64,000 nt of DNA from Marinifilum sp. N1E240 (GTDB taxonomy: Bacteria; Bacteroidota; Bacteroidia; Bacteroidales; Marinifilaceae). The notes beneath the pieces are model-generated. The model had not been told where the DNA came from, made no database searches, and saw only the letters and a list, made by a program, of their open reading frames with translations. Positions 1-9,174 of the stretch are shown here, one piece after another; the first letter of the stretch is position 1; each line of letters begins with the position of its first letter. The stretch spans positions 181,917-245,916 of the forward strand of contig NZ_WHKF01000006.1 of assembly GCF_009295825.1 (NCBI RefSeq). Direction: 5' to 3'. Made by a program: the position numbers and the translations under genes.

Positions 1-102
1 GTTGCCTGGAAAATGTATGAAAAATTAGGCTTCAAGCGTTCTCTTGATTTGGATTTTATGCAGGAGGAATTGCCTGTGTTTGGTTTTAGGCTACATTTAT
101 AA
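1..102 (+). CDS. C-terminal end of a GNAT-family N-acetyltransferase (partial)
   Basis: Frame 1 is open from the window edge to a TAA at 100-102 and encodes 33 residues. The visible pattern (KMYEKLGFKR, then an acidic and hydrophobic strand ending GFRLHL) is the usual last helix and strand of GNAT acetyltransferases, where YEKLGF is the common tail motif. The start, acetyl-CoA site and substrate specificity lie outside the window, so only the fold family can be proposed. A hairpin terminator follows 28 bases later, which supports this as the true gene end. Confidence 0.7.
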   Translation, partial: VAWKMYEKLGFKRSLDLDFMQEELPVFGFRLHL

Positions 103-130
103 TTGATTCTCAATACTTAAAATAAATTCA

Positions 131-160
131 GCCGAAACAGAAAAGTTTCGGCTTTTGTTT
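131..160 (+). terminator. Rho-independent terminator after the GNAT gene
   Basis: Perfect 8-bp stem GCCGAAAC (131-138) / GTTTCGGC (145-152) with a 6-base loop, followed by a T-rich tail (153-160). Confidence 0.85.
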
Positions 161-229
161 TGATGCCTGAATCTCTTGTTATCATTATGAAAAATGAATA
201 TATTTGATTACATATCAATAAACTTATTT

Positions 230-1087
230 ATGAAGAACACCATCTTACTTCTATTGGCAGCAATACTATTGTGTAGTTGTCAAACCGATCAATCTAACAC
301 CTTAGGTTTGGAATTTGCTGCTGAAGATGAAATGATTCCAGTGACACGCCAAACCAAATCCATGGCAGCTCCCAATCCAAATACTCCCATCTTGCAACAG
401 AACACGAGTGCAAAAATTATCAAAGATGGAAATATGAGTCTGGAAGTGAATGATATTCACGCCTCAAAACAACAAGTAGATTCTTTATTACATCAAAATA
501 AAGCTTACTATTCCAATGAAAGATTCAACAATTCAACCTACGAGTTCAATTATATTTTAACATTAAGAATCCCAAATAATCATTTCGAACTGTTTATTGC
601 TTCTCTGGAATCTGGAAATGCCAATGTCACTTTCAAAGAAATTACAGCACGAGATGTAACCGATCAATTTATCGATTTGGAAGCTCGTTTAACCAATAAA
701 AAGAGCTATTTAAAGAGGTATCGTGAACTACTTTCAAAAGCCAAAACAATTAAAGAAATTCTCGAAATTCAGGAGAAAATAAGAAATCTGGAAGAGGAAC
801 TAGAAAGCACTGCAGGTCAATTAAAATACTTAAACGATCAGGTTAACTTTAGCACACTTCGATTGGTCTTAACACAAAAGAAGGATTACAAATACAAGCC
901 AACGGAACGTGACAGTTTCGCTGAAAGATTAAAACAATCTTTCTCAAAGGGTTGGAATGGATTTGTTGATTTCATTCTAATTGTAATCAAAGCTTGGCCA
1001 TTCTGGTTTATCCTTGCAGGAGTAATTTATGTATTCCGCAGAATAAGGCGAATAAAAAAACTAAAAAAGACAGACTCTTCGAAATAA
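230..1087 (+). CDS. DUF4349 domain lipoprotein
   Basis: An ATG at 230 gives 285 residues beginning MKNTILLLLAAILLCSC, a lipoprotein signal with lipobox LCSC. The longer reading from 194 would put twelve residues in front of the signal and is unlikely. The body matches DUF4349: an extracytoplasmic alpha/beta part with KIIKDGNMSLEV, then an interrupted coiled coil (EIQEKIRNLEEELESTAGQLKYL) returning to a strand (VNFSTLRLVL). A C-terminal membrane helix (PFWFILAGVIYVF) is followed by a basic tail. The cellular role of DUF4349 proteins is unknown to me. The protein should be anchored by both lipid and a C-terminal helix, which is unusual. Confidence 0.8.
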   Translation: MKNTILLLLAAILLCSCQTDQSNTLGLEFAAEDEMIPVTRQTKSMAAPNPNTPILQQNTSAKIIKDGNMSLEVNDIHASKQQVDSLLHQNKAYYSNERFNNSTYEFNYILTLRIPNNHFELFIASLESGNANVTFKEITARDVTDQFIDLEARLTNKKSYLKRYRELLSKAKTIKEILEIQEKIRNLEEELESTAGQLKYLNDQVNFSTLRLVLTQKKDYKYKPTERDSFAERLKQSFSKGWNGFVDFILIVIKAWPFWFILAGVIYVFRRIRRIKKLKKTDSSK

Positions 1088-1156
1088 CACAAATATCCGG
1101 GTAGATTGAAACATCATGATTTGACCTACTCGGATTCTACAATTATAAACCTGCAA

Positions 1157-1438
1157 ATGAGTCTCATATTGAAAACGAACAAACTCTTCTCCCTTATTAA
1201 CATCTCAATTGCTTTTCTTATTTTAATTTTCGATCTGATAATTTATATTGTACTGGGTATGATGTTAATGAATTATGATGATTCCTATGAGGAAAGCAAA
1301 GGTATTTACTGGAGTTACGAGAGCATGACTTCTTCTGAAATTTTATCTTCATCTGCTTTTGCAGCCTGGAATCTTATCAATTTGATTTTTATTGGATTTA
1401 TCCTTTATAAATTGATTAGATACCTCAAACAAAAATGA
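1157..1438 (+). CDS. small two-helix membrane protein, unknown function
   Basis: The frame is open from a TTG at 1106, but the ATG at 1157 (MSLILKTNKLFSL) gives a more plausible 93-residue protein starting just before the first membrane helix. Two hydrophobic segments (ISIAFLILIFDLIIYIVLGMM and NLINLIFIGFILYKLI) flank an acidic, aromatic loop (YDDSYEESKGIYWSYE). No family recognised. It follows the DUF4349 gene by about 70 bases and could be co-transcribed. It converges with the RDD gene. Confidence 0.5.
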   Translation: MSLILKTNKLFSLINISIAFLILIFDLIIYIVLGMMLMNYDDSYEESKGIYWSYESMTSSEILSSSAFAAWNLINLIFIGFILYKLIRYLKQK

Positions 1439-1483
1439 GATTCAGTAAACCAAATTTCATTCTTACATTCTTAAAAAAACTTG

Positions 1484-2032
1484 CTAAAATGAATCCTCAG
1501 ACATCGTTTGATCCAACAAATAAAAATAAACGAAAGCCATTAGAACAATAAGAATATAAGTCCATCTTAATTTCAACCTTTTCAAATCTTTAAATATTGA
1601 TTTTGCTCCCAATTTTTCATTTTTAACAATTTGGGTGTTTGCCAAAAAATCTCCTATTCTCCTCTGAGGATAAATCAAACAGATTATTACTTCTATTGGC
1701 CAAGCAACACAAATGGTCAAATTACGAACGAAGCACTGCAATTCACTTGCATTCTCGCCAGTTTTTCTGTCAATTACCTGAAATCCCATTATTCTTTTCG
1801 CCAGACTTTTTCCACCAACAAAATCTTTATTCAAATAAAGAAAGACAAATGAATAAAAAATAAAAATTCCAAATTCATTGCTCATCATATTGGGATATTC
1901 TGTTCCAATCAAAGCCAATATTATCATCAGTGGAACTATTATACCAATCATTATAGCATGATCGAGAAACATACTTATTAAACGACGATCTTTTGGAATA
2001 GCACTTACTCTACTTTTAATTGAATCTTCCAT
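1484..2032 (-). CDS. RDD family membrane protein
   Basis: RDD-type integral membrane protein. The signature Arg and Asp residues are visible in KDRRLISMFLDHAIM (first helix), followed by GGKSLAKRIMGFQVID and RTGE, the typical RDD loop, then RRIGDFLANTQIV. About four membrane helices. Substrate unknown; some RDD proteins act in ion or osmolyte transport. The frame is open to an ATG at 2080, which would overlap the upstream MORN gene by 41 bases. The ATG at 2032 leaves a 7-base gap and starts just before the domain, so I prefer it. Probably translated together with the MORN gene. Confidence 0.75.
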   Translation of the reverse strand: MEDSIKSRVSAIPKDRRLISMFLDHAIMIGIIVPLMIILALIGTEYPNMMSNEFGIFIFYSFVFLYLNKDFVGGKSLAKRIMGFQVIDRKTGENASELQCFVRNLTICVAWPIEVIICLIYPQRRIGDFLANTQIVKNEKLGAKSIFKDLKRLKLRWTYILIVLMAFVYFYLLDQTMSEDSF

Positions 2033-2039
2033 AATTCTT

Positions 2040-2726
2040 TTAATCGTTGGAAAGAACAATTTCATACTTCCCTTTCTCACTCACATCAAAAATGAACTGA
2101 CACATTTTTCTTTGATTAAACCCTGTCTTTATGCTATAGTTAATTTCACAGGTAAACGGACACTGATAATGACTAATTGTAAACTTTTTACCCAATTGCA
2201 TAATCTGACCATTAAAATTACGAATCTCTAAATCATCAGGCATAAAATCGGTCATAGAACTCTTTATTGAAAAAAGAATCACTTGATCACTTTCATGCCC
2301 TTCAACTTTTTTGATACTGTAATTTAAAATTCCTGATGATAACGTTACTCTATATGGTTCATCAACTTTTTGTTGTCCCACATATTCATCATTCTTCCAG
2401 TATCCATTCAAAATTTGTTTTTTACCATTTACAGTATATTCAAACTTCCCTTTCCCTTCTTTACAACCACTTTTAAAATATCCTTTAAAGACATTTCCAT
2501 TACTGTAAACATACTTACCTTTCCCATTTGGTAACCCATCCTTAAACATTCCCGAATAAGAATCTACACCTTTTGATTTTCCTTTTCCATTGGCCAATCC
2601 ATTCTGACAATTGCCAACGTATTCACCAGCTATCTTTTCATGTAAAACCTTACAGGTTATATCTTGTGCATGTACACAATTCACATGATACAATAGTATC
2701 AGAATTAAGCTCACTTTTTTTATCAT
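2040..2726 (-). CDS. secreted MORN-repeat protein
   Basis: 228 residues with a Sec signal peptide (MIKKVSLILILLYHVNCVHAQ). Residues about 34-115 carry four to five MORN-type repeats of the pattern G-x-Y-x-G-x-(F/W)-x-x-G-x-x-x-G-x-G, for example YSGMFKDGLPNGKGKYVY and FKGYFKSGCKEGKGKFEY. The remaining half is beta-rich with two Cys close together (YQCPFTCEI) and no recognised family. MORN repeats usually form an elongated beta sheet used for protein or membrane contacts. A role here cannot be assigned. Likely the first gene of a two-gene unit with the RDD protein. Confidence 0.7.
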   Translation of the reverse strand: MIKKVSLILILLYHVNCVHAQDITCKVLHEKIAGEYVGNCQNGLANGKGKSKGVDSYSGMFKDGLPNGKGKYVYSNGNVFKGYFKSGCKEGKGKFEYTVNGKKQILNGYWKNDEYVGQQKVDEPYRVTLSSGILNYSIKKVEGHESDQVILFSIKSSMTDFMPDDLEIRNFNGQIMQLGKKFTISHYQCPFTCEINYSIKTGFNQRKMCQFIFDVSEKGKYEIVLSND

Positions 2727-2792
2727 TTCCCTACTGACTTAACTTGTGAAAATAACATAATTTTGATAAAATTCTTCCTAATTAAAAAACGA

Positions 2793-3572
2793 TTACAACA
2801 CTTTCTCTATCTCACGAACAAGCTCCCTTCCATCTCCATTCATAACATTACCTTCCTTATCAAGTTGCTGATGAATACCATCTAGAATCTGATGAACTTT
2901 CCCTTCCTTAGTAAGAATAATATTTTTTGGGTATGCGGTAATGCCAATCTTATCAATTAAGCTTCGGGCATTGGTTAAGTGCTTAAAAGTAAACCTGTGA
3001 TTTTTAAAGAAATGATCCAATTCCTTTTTATCATGAAATGATATGGATAAACAAATCAACTGATCGCCATATTCTTCCTGAATACTGCTAAGTGCAGGCA
3101 TTTCTTTAATACATGGACCACAACCTGTAAACCAAAAGTTCATTAATACTACTTTACCCTTCAATTCCAATAAGCTCACCTCTTCTCCATCAAGAGATTT
3201 CAGACTAAAATCAGGAAACTGTTTACCAAACAGGCTGTATATTTTCTCTGCCGATGCATTTGGAGAAAACCTGATGCCATTTAATACCCTTTCAAACTTA
3301 TATATATAAACAATTGTTTCACCATTTTGAATCGAATCCAGTATCGTTTCTTCCAAACTCATTTGCATACCTGATTTCTCAAACTTCTTTATCTTCACCT
3401 GCTTCATCATCTCATATTCCGAACCAGTTAAAAGTTGAGTTTTCCCAAGTTCCTTATACAATTTCTCTTGAGCAAATGCGTGCGAACATGCGATAAGTAA
3501 GAAGCTGATTAGTATTAATTTTTTCATATTTTTCTTCATTTTGCAATCCCTATCCTTTTTAAAAATAATCAT
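2793..3572 (-). CDS. TlpA-like secreted thioredoxin-fold oxidoreductase
   Basis: The C-terminal half is an AhpC/TSA-TlpA-type thioredoxin domain: FSLKSLDGEEVSL, then VVLMNFWFTGCGPCIKEMPAL with redox Cys 151 and 154, and the cis-Pro region GITAYPKNIIL. A signal peptide (MKKLILISFLLIACSHAFAQ) starts at internal Met 16, so translation may begin at 3527 or 3539. However, the ATG at 3572 overlaps the stop of the upstream gene as TAATG, a common sign of coupled translation. Likely a periplasmic thiol-disulfide oxidoreductase; the N-terminal 100 residues are unrecognised. Confidence 0.8.
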   Translation of the reverse strand: MIIFKKDRDCKMKKNMKKLILISFLLIACSHAFAQEKLYKELGKTQLLTGSEYEMMKQVKIKKFEKSGMQMSLEETILDSIQNGETIVYIYKFERVLNGIRFSPNASAEKIYSLFGKQFPDFSLKSLDGEEVSLLELKGKVVLMNFWFTGCGPCIKEMPALSSIQEEYGDQLICLSISFHDKKELDHFFKNHRFTFKHLTNARSLIDKIGITAYPKNIILTKEGKVHQILDGIHQQLDKEGNVMNGDGRELVREIEKVL

Positions 3573-4399
3573 TAAACATCTTCATCCTTACGCTCTTTCA
3601 CATATTTCAATACAGCTTGCATATTTGTAAAATCATGCTCACTACTAACCTCCTCAAGCCAAATATTTACCTTTATACCGCTTACCATCTCATATTCCAT
3701 TCTCACAAAACCATATTGTTCAGAATAATAACTCTTGAGTATGGCAGTTCCAATTTTTGAAATGGCAGTACTTTTAATTACATAACAATTCAAACTACCT
3801 ATACTCGTTTGAAGCTTACATTGCTCACATACTTTGTAATGATAAATCAATCGTAGTTTTCCTCTCCATTCACCCCACAGTTTATTACTCCAGGAGTTTG
3901 AAATCTTCATTTCATCGCTCCACTCCTGTCCCATTTGCAATGGCAATTTCACGTAAGGAAAAGGACAGGTTTCTAAGGCGCCAAAAAAGCCTGATCGCAT
4001 CGGATGCAACCAAACATTCTGCTCATTCTCCACCAATCCGGTAGAGGATATGGATGAAAACACCGGATCTTCCAAATAGAGAATCTCTGTTTGATTCTTA
4101 TTGGTTCGTTCCTTACTGATCACCGGTTTAACCAAGAGGTGTAATTTATTAACTCCAATGGAATCTTTATCAGCATCAACCAGGTCGAATCGACAAGCCG
4201 AAGCCATTCCATTGTTGGTCTTCAACTTCCACTTCACGCTATCAATCACAATCTCGTAATCGAATACGAAAACAGATCCTGTCTTGTATATTTTGTTATT
4301 TCCATCTACATTATCTTTCTCGATAACAAGCGAATTGTATTGCTGAGCAAAGCTGAATTGCCCAATCATTAAGAATAGAAAAATGAATGTTGCTTTCAT
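3572..4399 (-). CDS. secreted protein of unknown function
   Basis: 275 residues with a clear signal peptide (MKATFIFLFLMIGQFSFAQQ). The mature part is beta-rich and has a Cys pair, CEQC, near residue 200. The layout (GQEWSDEMKIS, a bulky strand region, STAISKIGTAILKSYYSEQYGFVRMEY) faintly recalls DUF3108/TapB-like lipocalin-like proteins, but I cannot confirm it. It overlaps the start of the TlpA-like gene by one base, so the pair may act together, for example with the CEQC pair as a thioredoxin substrate (inference). Confidence 0.6.
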   Translation of the reverse strand: MKATFIFLFLMIGQFSFAQQYNSLVIEKDNVDGNNKIYKTGSVFVFDYEIVIDSVKWKLKTNNGMASACRFDLVDADKDSIGVNKLHLLVKPVISKERTNKNQTEILYLEDPVFSSISSTGLVENEQNVWLHPMRSGFFGALETCPFPYVKLPLQMGQEWSDEMKISNSWSNKLWGEWRGKLRLIYHYKVCEQCKLQTSIGSLNCYVIKSTAISKIGTAILKSYYSEQYGFVRMEYEMVSGIKVNIWLEEVSSEHDFTNMQAVLKYVKERKDEDV

Positions 4400-4475
4400 A
4401 ATTTAATTCACCTTATTTAAATACAATTCTGAACGTAGTTCAATCAGAATCTATCTTACTATAAAAATTCTAATA

Positions 4476-5588
4476 TCAATTGTAAAAACTCTCCTTAAGA
4501 TTTTTAGCCTGATTCTTAGCCTGCTCATCATCATTAAATTGAAAAGTATTCGCATAAACAGAACAAATTATAAAATTAGCAGCTTCTCTCCATGCCTGTT
4601 TGTCTTTATAATATTGCTCCCTATCCTCTATATCCAATATTAATTTTGGAAATACCATTCCCTCATTCTCCATCTTACTTGTATAAACGGCTTTTTTAAA
4701 ATAATCGGAATAACTTTCCAAAAACAATGATTTCCTATTCCTATCAAGCATTTCAATTATTGAATCTTTCATATATTTAGGATTATTAACCACTGAATAA
4801 TCATTGAACTGATATTGAACAATATTACCAGTTTTAAATCCTTCCATAGCTTGAAAATTAGCAAGAGTATATCTACATAATTTACCTTTAAACATACATT
4901 CTTTCAACAAAGTCTCTAACTCCTGGTCATATACTAGTTTATTTTCCAGATGCTTGTAAATAGGAAACTTACTAACAAAGGATGAATTTTTTGAAACCCT
5001 CTTTTTTAAACCCTTAAACTGATAGTAGTGTACTATAGGCAAATACAAAGCTGAGGTATTTATACTAAAGTTTGAATATTCATTGTCTTTCACACCTTTT
5101 AGTATCTGCTTAATTTTACCTACGTTCAACATTACAACCCTAAAATACTCTTCATTATCAAAATACTTTTTCCCATTGGCTATTTGATCCGTCTTTAATA
5201 TTTCATCACACTTTTTATACAATTCTTCATCTTCTTGAATCGACTCAACATTTGAGTATTCCGATGAAAACTTTTTAATAAATGGATATTTCTTAGCGTA
5301 ATTCTTTTGATACAAATCAGTAAAAACATTCATAGCTTGGCTAGTATCGCCAAGTTTTAAGGACAAAACTCCAAAATTGTATTTCTCTCTTGCATGAACT
5401 TTAACATCAATCAGAAATAGAGAATCGAAGTACATTTTAGCGTTTTCAAAATCGTCCTCACATAAACACAACTCCGTCTGATTTGCGCAAGAAGTGTATT
5501 TTAAAAATCTTTGCTCCAAACCTTCTTCTGGTTTGATACAGCTATATGTAATCAAAAAAACAGTAAGTAATAATATAAAGTGTTTCAA
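4476..5588 (-). CDS. lipoprotein of unknown function
   Basis: 370 residues starting MKHFILLLTVFLITYSCIKPEEG, a lipoprotein signal with Cys 17. The mature protein is helical and polar. Residues about 40-100 (FENAKMYFDSLFLIDVKVHAREKYNFGVLSLKLGDTSQAMNVFTDLYQ) look like one or two degenerate TPR units. The rest is unrecognised. It is separated by about 77 bases from the downstream secreted-protein gene and lies in the same run of minus-strand genes. Confidence 0.6.
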   Translation of the reverse strand: MKHFILLLTVFLITYSCIKPEEGLEQRFLKYTSCANQTELCLCEDDFENAKMYFDSLFLIDVKVHAREKYNFGVLSLKLGDTSQAMNVFTDLYQKNYAKKYPFIKKFSSEYSNVESIQEDEELYKKCDEILKTDQIANGKKYFDNEEYFRVVMLNVGKIKQILKGVKDNEYSNFSINTSALYLPIVHYYQFKGLKKRVSKNSSFVSKFPIYKHLENKLVYDQELETLLKECMFKGKLCRYTLANFQAMEGFKTGNIVQYQFNDYSVVNNPKYMKDSIIEMLDRNRKSLFLESYSDYFKKAVYTSKMENEGMVFPKLILDIEDREQYYKDKQAWREAANFIICSVYANTFQFNDDEQAKNQAKNLKESFYN

Positions 5589-5701
5589 TTTTTATTTTTT
5601 TATTGTTATAAAAACTCTTCTGATACATCGACTCATTCTCTTGTTTCTTAACCTTTTGAAGCTAAGACATAAGTTTGCATACAATGCCTATTTTTTTAGT
5701 C

Positions 5702-6271
5702 CTAACTTTTAACAGTGGCATTAGCCACAATTTCCTCATCAGTAATCTTACGGAAAGAGAACTTGTATCCCTCATAAATGGCAATACCATAAAACAACAG
5801 GTCAATTGGGCTCCCCGTTTCAACTAAAAGCGATGGTACCAAACTCCAGTCAATTTGGCTAAGTATTGACATAAATGATAAGCCTTCCTGAGTGGCGATA
5901 TAACTAACAATTGTAAAAACATTTCCTAATAAACAGCCAACCAAAGAAAGTGCTGCACCAATGTATCCGAATATTTTATCCATGCCTTTCCCGGCAATTC
6001 GCATCGAAAAACCAACCAGGAAACCAATAGCAACAGCCATCCATCCTATCTGATAATTGGTAGCAATGGTTATGGCAGCCCAAATACCTGCACCTATAAT
6101 TGCAGCAAGAGCACCCGATAGAGAGCCGAACAGTAGGTTTTGCTCCAGTTTTAATTCTTCCAGATAGCGTTCTAGTTTGCCTTCATCAATCTGTACTTCT
6201 GCAGAAACAGCTTCCTGCTCGGATGTAGCTTCCATGGCTACTTGATTTTCTTCTTGGGTTTTAGGTTCCAT
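5702..6271 (-). CDS. integral membrane protein of unknown function
   Basis: 189 residues. An acidic, glutamate-rich N-terminus of about 45 residues (QEENQVAMEATSEQEAV) precedes three to four hydrophobic helices containing small-residue motifs (GALAAIIGAGIWAAI, IAIGFLVGF, GAALSLVGCLLGNVF). The pattern is like small conserved Bacteroidota membrane proteins that lack a described function. The ATG at 6271 is the only start that keeps the acidic tail. No operon partner is evident. Confidence 0.6.
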   Translation of the reverse strand: MEPKTQEENQVAMEATSEQEAVSAEVQIDEGKLERYLEELKLEQNLLFGSLSGALAAIIGAGIWAAITIATNYQIGWMAVAIGFLVGFSMRIAGKGMDKIFGYIGAALSLVGCLLGNVFTIVSYIATQEGLSFMSILSQIDWSLVPSLLVETGSPIDLLFYGIAIYEGYKFSFRKITDEEIVANATVKS

Positions 6272-6450
6272 TTTGTTTATTTTTTGGGTTAGATAATTTT
6301 ATTGGTTTGGGTTTATTTCTTTAAATCATTTTTCTCTTAATCATTCACTAATCAACATTTCTCCTCTGGCGACACTAAAGGCGACACTCGACAAATTAAG
6401 TTCCATTCACACTAATGAATTCTCTAGCGTTTCCATTCTTAGTTAGACTA

Positions 6451-6663
6451 TTACTCCCCTAGAAACCACGAAATATGCGTGCAATTGGCACACACAAAAC
6501 AGGTAGCTGAACGATTTGCCCAATCCAAATTGAAAAAAGAAGCCACCGCAGTATTTAGTTGTGCTTCTCTCTTGTAAAACAACGTTTCACCACAAACCGA
6601 ACATTTCAACGAATGCCCTTTTATCTCAACGCTTTGTGCTTCCTCTTTTTTGAATAGTCCCAT
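6451..6663 (-). CDS. small zinc-ribbon protein
   Basis: 70 residues with two CxxC knuckles, CSVC near residue 21 and CANC near residue 58, a classic zinc-ribbon spacing. Between them lies LNTAVASFFNLDWANRSATC. No signal peptide, so cytoplasmic. Small proteins of this type are sometimes annotated as DNA-binding, but nothing here shows the target. It stands alone with 180-base gaps on each side. Confidence 0.65.
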   Translation of the reverse strand: MGLFKKEEAQSVEIKGHSLKCSVCGETLFYKREAQLNTAVASFFNLDWANRSATCFVCANCTHISWFLGE

Positions 6664-6747
6664 AAATCTGTTTTTTAGTACTACTAATTCACGATTTAAA
6701 GCAGACTATAACACATCGAAAATGCATAGCCTGCTTATTCTTTATTC

Positions 6748-7674
6748 TTATATCTTCGTGAATGCTCCTGTTGCTATATCAACATTATATTTTCTTTCAC
6801 CCTTAATTCCATTCTCAAGAGTATAATTAATGATGCAAACAACAAAATCAGTTTCTGTATGCTCAAATTCAACTTTATCTATCCTGATATCTGCAGGCAA
6901 ATCCGTAAGAGGTTCTTCACTTTCCCATATAGTTTTACCTGTTTTATAATTCACTCGTTTAAAGCTTGAACTAAAATAGATACACTCCTCCAAATTAATT
7001 GGAATGCGATCATTACCCATATATCTACCATCAACTTCATAATGTTCTACACCATCCATTGTAAAACATCTCCACTTCGATTTAATATCAAAATCACAAT
7101 AGGTTTGAACCATAAAAGCATTCTCGAACCAGGGAGAAACAATATTAAAATAGTATTCTTTTTGCGGTATAGAAGAACTTGTCACTTTAGTCTTAGTCAT
7201 CTGACCAGAAACAATATACAAATCGCAAGATGCAGCTTTTTGAGCCCATCTCGGATCATCACTCGTCCATCCCCATAAAATAAAGGAACAATCATCTCCG
7301 TACTTATGGATAGAATTGATTGAAAAATTAGTAATTTGATGATTCGAAATTACACCATAACCTTCATCAACATCTATAATGGTATCCAAAACCAAACCTT
7401 CGTAGGAATAAATATTAGTCTTACTCTTTCTGTTAAAACCATTGATTATCAACTTATCCTTTACACGACCATTAAAATAAACTGTATTGGTATCTACTCC
7501 TAAGGAATAACTTTCATATTTTACACTTGTGTTAAACAATCCAAAATCCGCCAGCAACTCTTCAAATGCAGTAGATGGCATCTTTTCTACATCTTTCTCC
7601 GAAGAATCACTATCCGAACAGGATGTCATTATACCAACAAGTAGCAATCCAAGTATCAATCTTTTAATTTTCAT
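6748..7674 (-). CDS. lipoprotein of unknown function
   Basis: The start at 7674 (MKIKRLILGLLLVGIMTSC) gives 308 residues with lipobox MTSC followed by a Ser/Asp/Glu-rich linker. The mature part is beta-rich with repeated aromatic strands (SFILWGWTSDDPRWAQ, YFNIVSPWFENAFMVQTYCDF, KTGKTIWESEEPL), which hints at a propeller-like or jelly-roll fold but is not decisive. No family recognised. The gene lies 86 bases downstream of another secreted-protein gene on the same strand. Confidence 0.6.
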   Translation of the reverse strand: MKIKRLILGLLLVGIMTSCSDSDSSEKDVEKMPSTAFEELLADFGLFNTSVKYESYSLGVDTNTVYFNGRVKDKLIINGFNRKSKTNIYSYEGLVLDTIIDVDEGYGVISNHQITNFSINSIHKYGDDCSFILWGWTSDDPRWAQKAASCDLYIVSGQMTKTKVTSSSIPQKEYYFNIVSPWFENAFMVQTYCDFDIKSKWRCFTMDGVEHYEVDGRYMGNDRIPINLEECIYFSSSFKRVNYKTGKTIWESEEPLTDLPADIRIDKVEFEHTETDFVVCIINYTLENGIKGERKYNVDIATGAFTKI

Positions 7675-7766
7675 TCTCATAATATTTAGTAGTTATTTAT
7701 TTCTTTTTTATTTGATGCGTAAACCTGGCGTTCACTGGTACAATTCATCAATGTACTATTCAAGTA

Positions 7767-8384
7767 TTACTCAAATATCATTTCAAAAACTAGGTAATGT
7801 TTTATGCCAAACTCTTTTCCCCAATTCTCAATATCCTTACCGCTGCCTTCCACTGCACACCAATATTTCGATCCATCCTTTTCGTAAGGTAAAATGTAAG
7901 CCAGCAAGTAGAATTTTTTCCCATATTTAATTTGTTCACCAGTAACAGCAGCCACATTTCTCAAACTGTAATCATCCGAATCAACTGCCTTAAACTTTTT
8001 TGTAGTAGAAAAACTCGGAAACTTAAAGGTCATTTTCAATTGGTGATCATCGGTTAACTTCGAAATAATTTTCATTCGAAATATCGTATCGTTTATTTTC
8101 GAAAACTGATCTATACCAATGTTTGCACTATTCATTATGGTACTTTCCGAACTTACTTCTCCATCCCATATTTCCTTTACCGATAAATGAAAGCTTTTAT
8201 CTCTCAACTCCTGTCCTTCAAAACTTAATTTCAAATACTCAATTCCTTCAAATTGCAGAATATCATTAATATCTGAATTCTCTAACGAGTAAGAAGATTT
8301 CATCTTTACTTCTTTCACAGGTTCCTGTGCACACAATACTCCCGATATCATCAGTAGGATTAGTAGTAGTTTGCTTTTTCTCAT
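7767..8384 (-). CDS. secreted protein of unknown function
   Basis: 205 residues with a signal peptide (MRKSKLLLILLMISGVLCAQ). The mature part is about 185 residues, beta-rich, with a single Cys late in the chain (KYWCAVEGSGKDIENWGKEFG). No family or catalytic motif recognised. It is followed by the frameshifted BatD-like gene upstream on the same strand, separated by 77 bases. Confidence 0.55.
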   Translation of the reverse strand: MRKSKLLLILLMISGVLCAQEPVKEVKMKSSYSLENSDINDILQFEGIEYLKLSFEGQELRDKSFHLSVKEIWDGEVSSESTIMNSANIGIDQFSKINDTIFRMKIISKLTDDHQLKMTFKFPSFSTTKKFKAVDSDDYSLRNVAAVTGEQIKYGKKFYLLAYILPYEKDGSKYWCAVEGSGKDIENWGKEFGIKHYLVFEMIFE

Positions 8385-8461
8385 ATTTTGTTTTTAACTC
8401 TATTTGAAGAACTAATGCTTAAAGTAGCATTCAATTCACTTTTTTGTACTTCCTCACTCAA

Positions 8462-9114
8462 CTATTTCACCTCAAATTTCACCGATTCCAGTTTAATCTG
8501 ATCCGGTAAATTTTTAAACAAACTTCTATCAAATTCGAACACACCCTTTTTCTTAAGAATAAGGGTATACTCCGAAACACATGAATAGACACCATCCGTT
8601 ACGCTGGTACTTATCGAACTACCATGTACCTTAAAAATTTCATTCTCTTTATCCAAGGCAGTGAAAGATCCATTCGAATTCCCAATTATCTTGATTGTAA
8701 TTTGCTCGCCAACTTTACCCTCCTTAGGCATTTCAATTTTAAATATCTCTTCGGGCTGTTCAATCACCTCCACACTCACCTTGTTTGATGTAAATTCCTT
8801 TCCCAACAACTTTATTTTATAAGGACCCAAACTGTTTTGCCCAAAGAATTAGGACTAACCGTTACAAAAGTTCTAAAATCATGGTTCTGCTGATAGTCAC
8901 CAAAGAATCCATCCAAAACATCTTTGTCTGTCTTTTCTCTGCCCTTAAAAATATCACTCTCAATTCCCTCCAGACTCAAGCGTACTTTAACACTTTTACC
9001 CATTACAATGGTATCGCTTAAAGCAGTAGCTTTTAACTTAAATTCCTTTTGTGCACATGCCGAAATACTACAGCAAAAAAGGATTAATACCAGTAAATTC
9101 AATTTATTCATCAT
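8462..9114 (-). pseudogene. BatD-like secreted protein, interrupted by a one-base frameshift
   Basis: Two overlapping frames appear to be halves of one gene. The first (9114-8812) has a signal peptide (MMNKLNLLVLILFCCSISACAQ) and reads to VSPNSLGKTVWVLIK and a stop. The second continues without an ATG as LGPYKIKLLGKEFTSNKVSVEV. Joining them gives SLGKT-(V)-LGPYKIKLLGKEFTSN, which resembles the strand pair of BatD/oxygen-tolerance-type proteins where a Gly-Pro strand leads to GK-(Y/F)-xSN. The break falls at a GTTTGGG run near 8826-8834; one extra T restores a single 217-residue frame. It may be a true mutation or a base-calling error. BatD assignment is moderate; frame split is seen directly. 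Confidence 0.6.
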
Positions 9115-9174
9115 TCTATAATATTCTTCTTTAGTTTACGAATTAGATATAATATTTTAGTAGTATATACATCA

